In this document: piece after piece, positions 63,096-64,000 of the stretch
How positions within the stretch are numbered: the stretch's first letter is position 1
Layout of the letters: each line of letters starts with the position of its first letter
Assembly: GCF_018139145.2 (NCBI RefSeq)
Contig: NC_059481.1
Span: 2,034,368-2,098,367 of the forward strand
Origin: Gymnogyps californianus
Taxonomy: Eukaryota > Chordata > Aves > Accipitriformes > Cathartidae
Length of the DNA stretch: 64,000 bases
Direction of reading: 5' to 3'
Notes under the pieces: model-generated
What the model was told of the DNA's origin: nothing
Database searches by the model: none
What the model saw: the letters and a program-made list of their open reading frames with translations, nothing else
Made by a program: the position numbers and the translations under genes

Positions 63096-64000
63096 GTAAG
63101 GAAAATGTCTACTTCTAGGTGTGTTACAAGGTAATAATTAAGATTTGATTGGAATTATGTTCAAAGTTTAATTTTCACAACTTCTAACTTTAAGCTGGAA
63201 TTACACTTTTTATTCTACAGTCATTAATGAAAGGAAGACTTTTCAATTTTTTATGGAATAAGCAGTTTTCTAATTTAAAAAGTGTAAAATGGCAACTCAT
63301 TCTCTTTTGGGAAGGCAATGAGTTAAAAATGGGTATTTTTCAGATATATGCAAGCGTTTGATTTACAATCTGTATGTCAAGTTTCAAGCATGCACAGTTT
63401 CTTCTATTATAATAACCTATTAATAACTAAATCCCTATCAAAGAGGTCACCATCGAAACACTTACTTGTAAACGTTTTCCAATTTCGCTTAAGTTTTCTG
63501 AAAGCATCTCAGTTTTGCCTATTCTTTAGTGTTCCGTATAATACTTTAACATAACTTACAAGCTTTTTCAGACTGTCTGCTCTCACATCCTTATTTTTAC
63601 TGTCTCTTGAGATAAGGGTTAATAACAGTCTTCTCAACTATAATATTCCTGTTCTGTTGCAGACTTTTATCAGATGTGTTAACCACATTGTGTAGATACT
63701 TGGAAATAATATTACCATTTCTTTGTTGCCAAATGAGTCACTTCTAAGAATACGCAAGGTGTTATTCAGTATAAATGCTAAATAATAATAGTACCTATAA
63801 TATTAGAGGTCAGAAATGTTGGTATTTGTAACAACAAATCACACTGTAAACCTAGATAGTGAATGTTATTTCTGAAAAGATTTCTCCCTGTACCTTACAT
63901 CCTCAGTGTGGTGAGTAGACCTATGGTGTGGAGTTCTGGGTAGGATGACACAGTAACAGGGCAGTGCCTCCCTCCGTCTGGGAAAATGGCAGGTTATTTA

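Larger units (their letters stand above)
55796..64000 (+). other. REC114: REC114 intron 2 (partial)
   Basis: At least 8.2 kb of mostly AT-rich DNA downstream of exon 2. No exon with the expected third REC114 block is visible, so this intron probably runs past the right edge. It holds two exon-like open segments flanked by acceptor-like sites (59466-59669 and 62933-63095) and a CpG-richer patch at about 57840-58800. Poly-A and poly-T runs occur near 57594-57610, 62641-62652 and 62741-62752. Confidence 0.65.

Noticed and set aside
1..64000. CRISPR arrays, operons, phage or bacterial mobile elements
   Set aside because: No regularly spaced direct repeats, no compact gene runs with ribosome binding sites. 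The sequence is clearly vertebrate nuclear DNA.
1..64000. tRNA, rRNA or known small RNA genes
   Set aside because: No A/B-box cloverleaf or conserved rRNA blocks were noticed by eye. MicroRNA-type hairpins cannot be judged without folding and expression data.

Overview
The window looks like a stretch of bird nuclear DNA. The evidence is intron-split vertebrate genes, two CpG-island promoters, several CR1 LINE fragments (one young-looking 3' tail and two long decayed pieces) and old MIR-type SINE fragments. There is no bacterial-style gene packing, no operon and no CRISPR array. The conserved vertebrate gene order HCN4-REC114 (human 15q24) supports this. I cannot name the species from sequence alone.

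Two genes are supported, and they point away from each other. On the minus strand, positions 6660-7363 are coding exon 1 of HCN4, the cardiac pacemaker channel. Its 5' untranslated region and CpG-rich promoter lie at about 7364-8300, and the first 6.66 kb of the window is the start of HCN4 intron 1. On the plus strand, positions 55043-55216 and 55706-55795 are the first two coding exons of REC114, a meiotic DNA double-strand-break factor. They sit in and just after a CpG island at about 54470-55260. The rest of the window (55796-64000) reads as REC114 intron 2, because the next conserved exon was not found.

Between the two promoters lie about 46 kb with no gene I can support. This spacer is AT-rich, CpG-poor and full of stop codons. 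It holds CR1 pieces (about 13.65, 27.2-27.5, 39.7-40.3 and perhaps 49.3 kb), MIR-like pieces (about 26.1-26.3, 38.5 and 53.4 kb), a possible solo LTR (about 31.07-31.6 kb) and simple repeats. A few isolated sites look regulatory: a TATA box inside an inverted repeat at 23.64 kb, a CTCF-like site at 23.55 kb and a perfect YY1-type motif at 45.73 kb. It is a natural place for distal regulatory DNA of HCN4, but that is inference.

The two genes do not work together: one drives heart and neuronal pacemaking, the other meiotic recombination. No clear new biological system was found. The items most worth a second look are the TATA/inverted-repeat island, the CAG/CTG repeats around the HCN4 start, the promoter architecture of REC114, two exon-like open segments in REC114 intron 2, and an isolated coding-looking segment at 50.9-51.1 kb.
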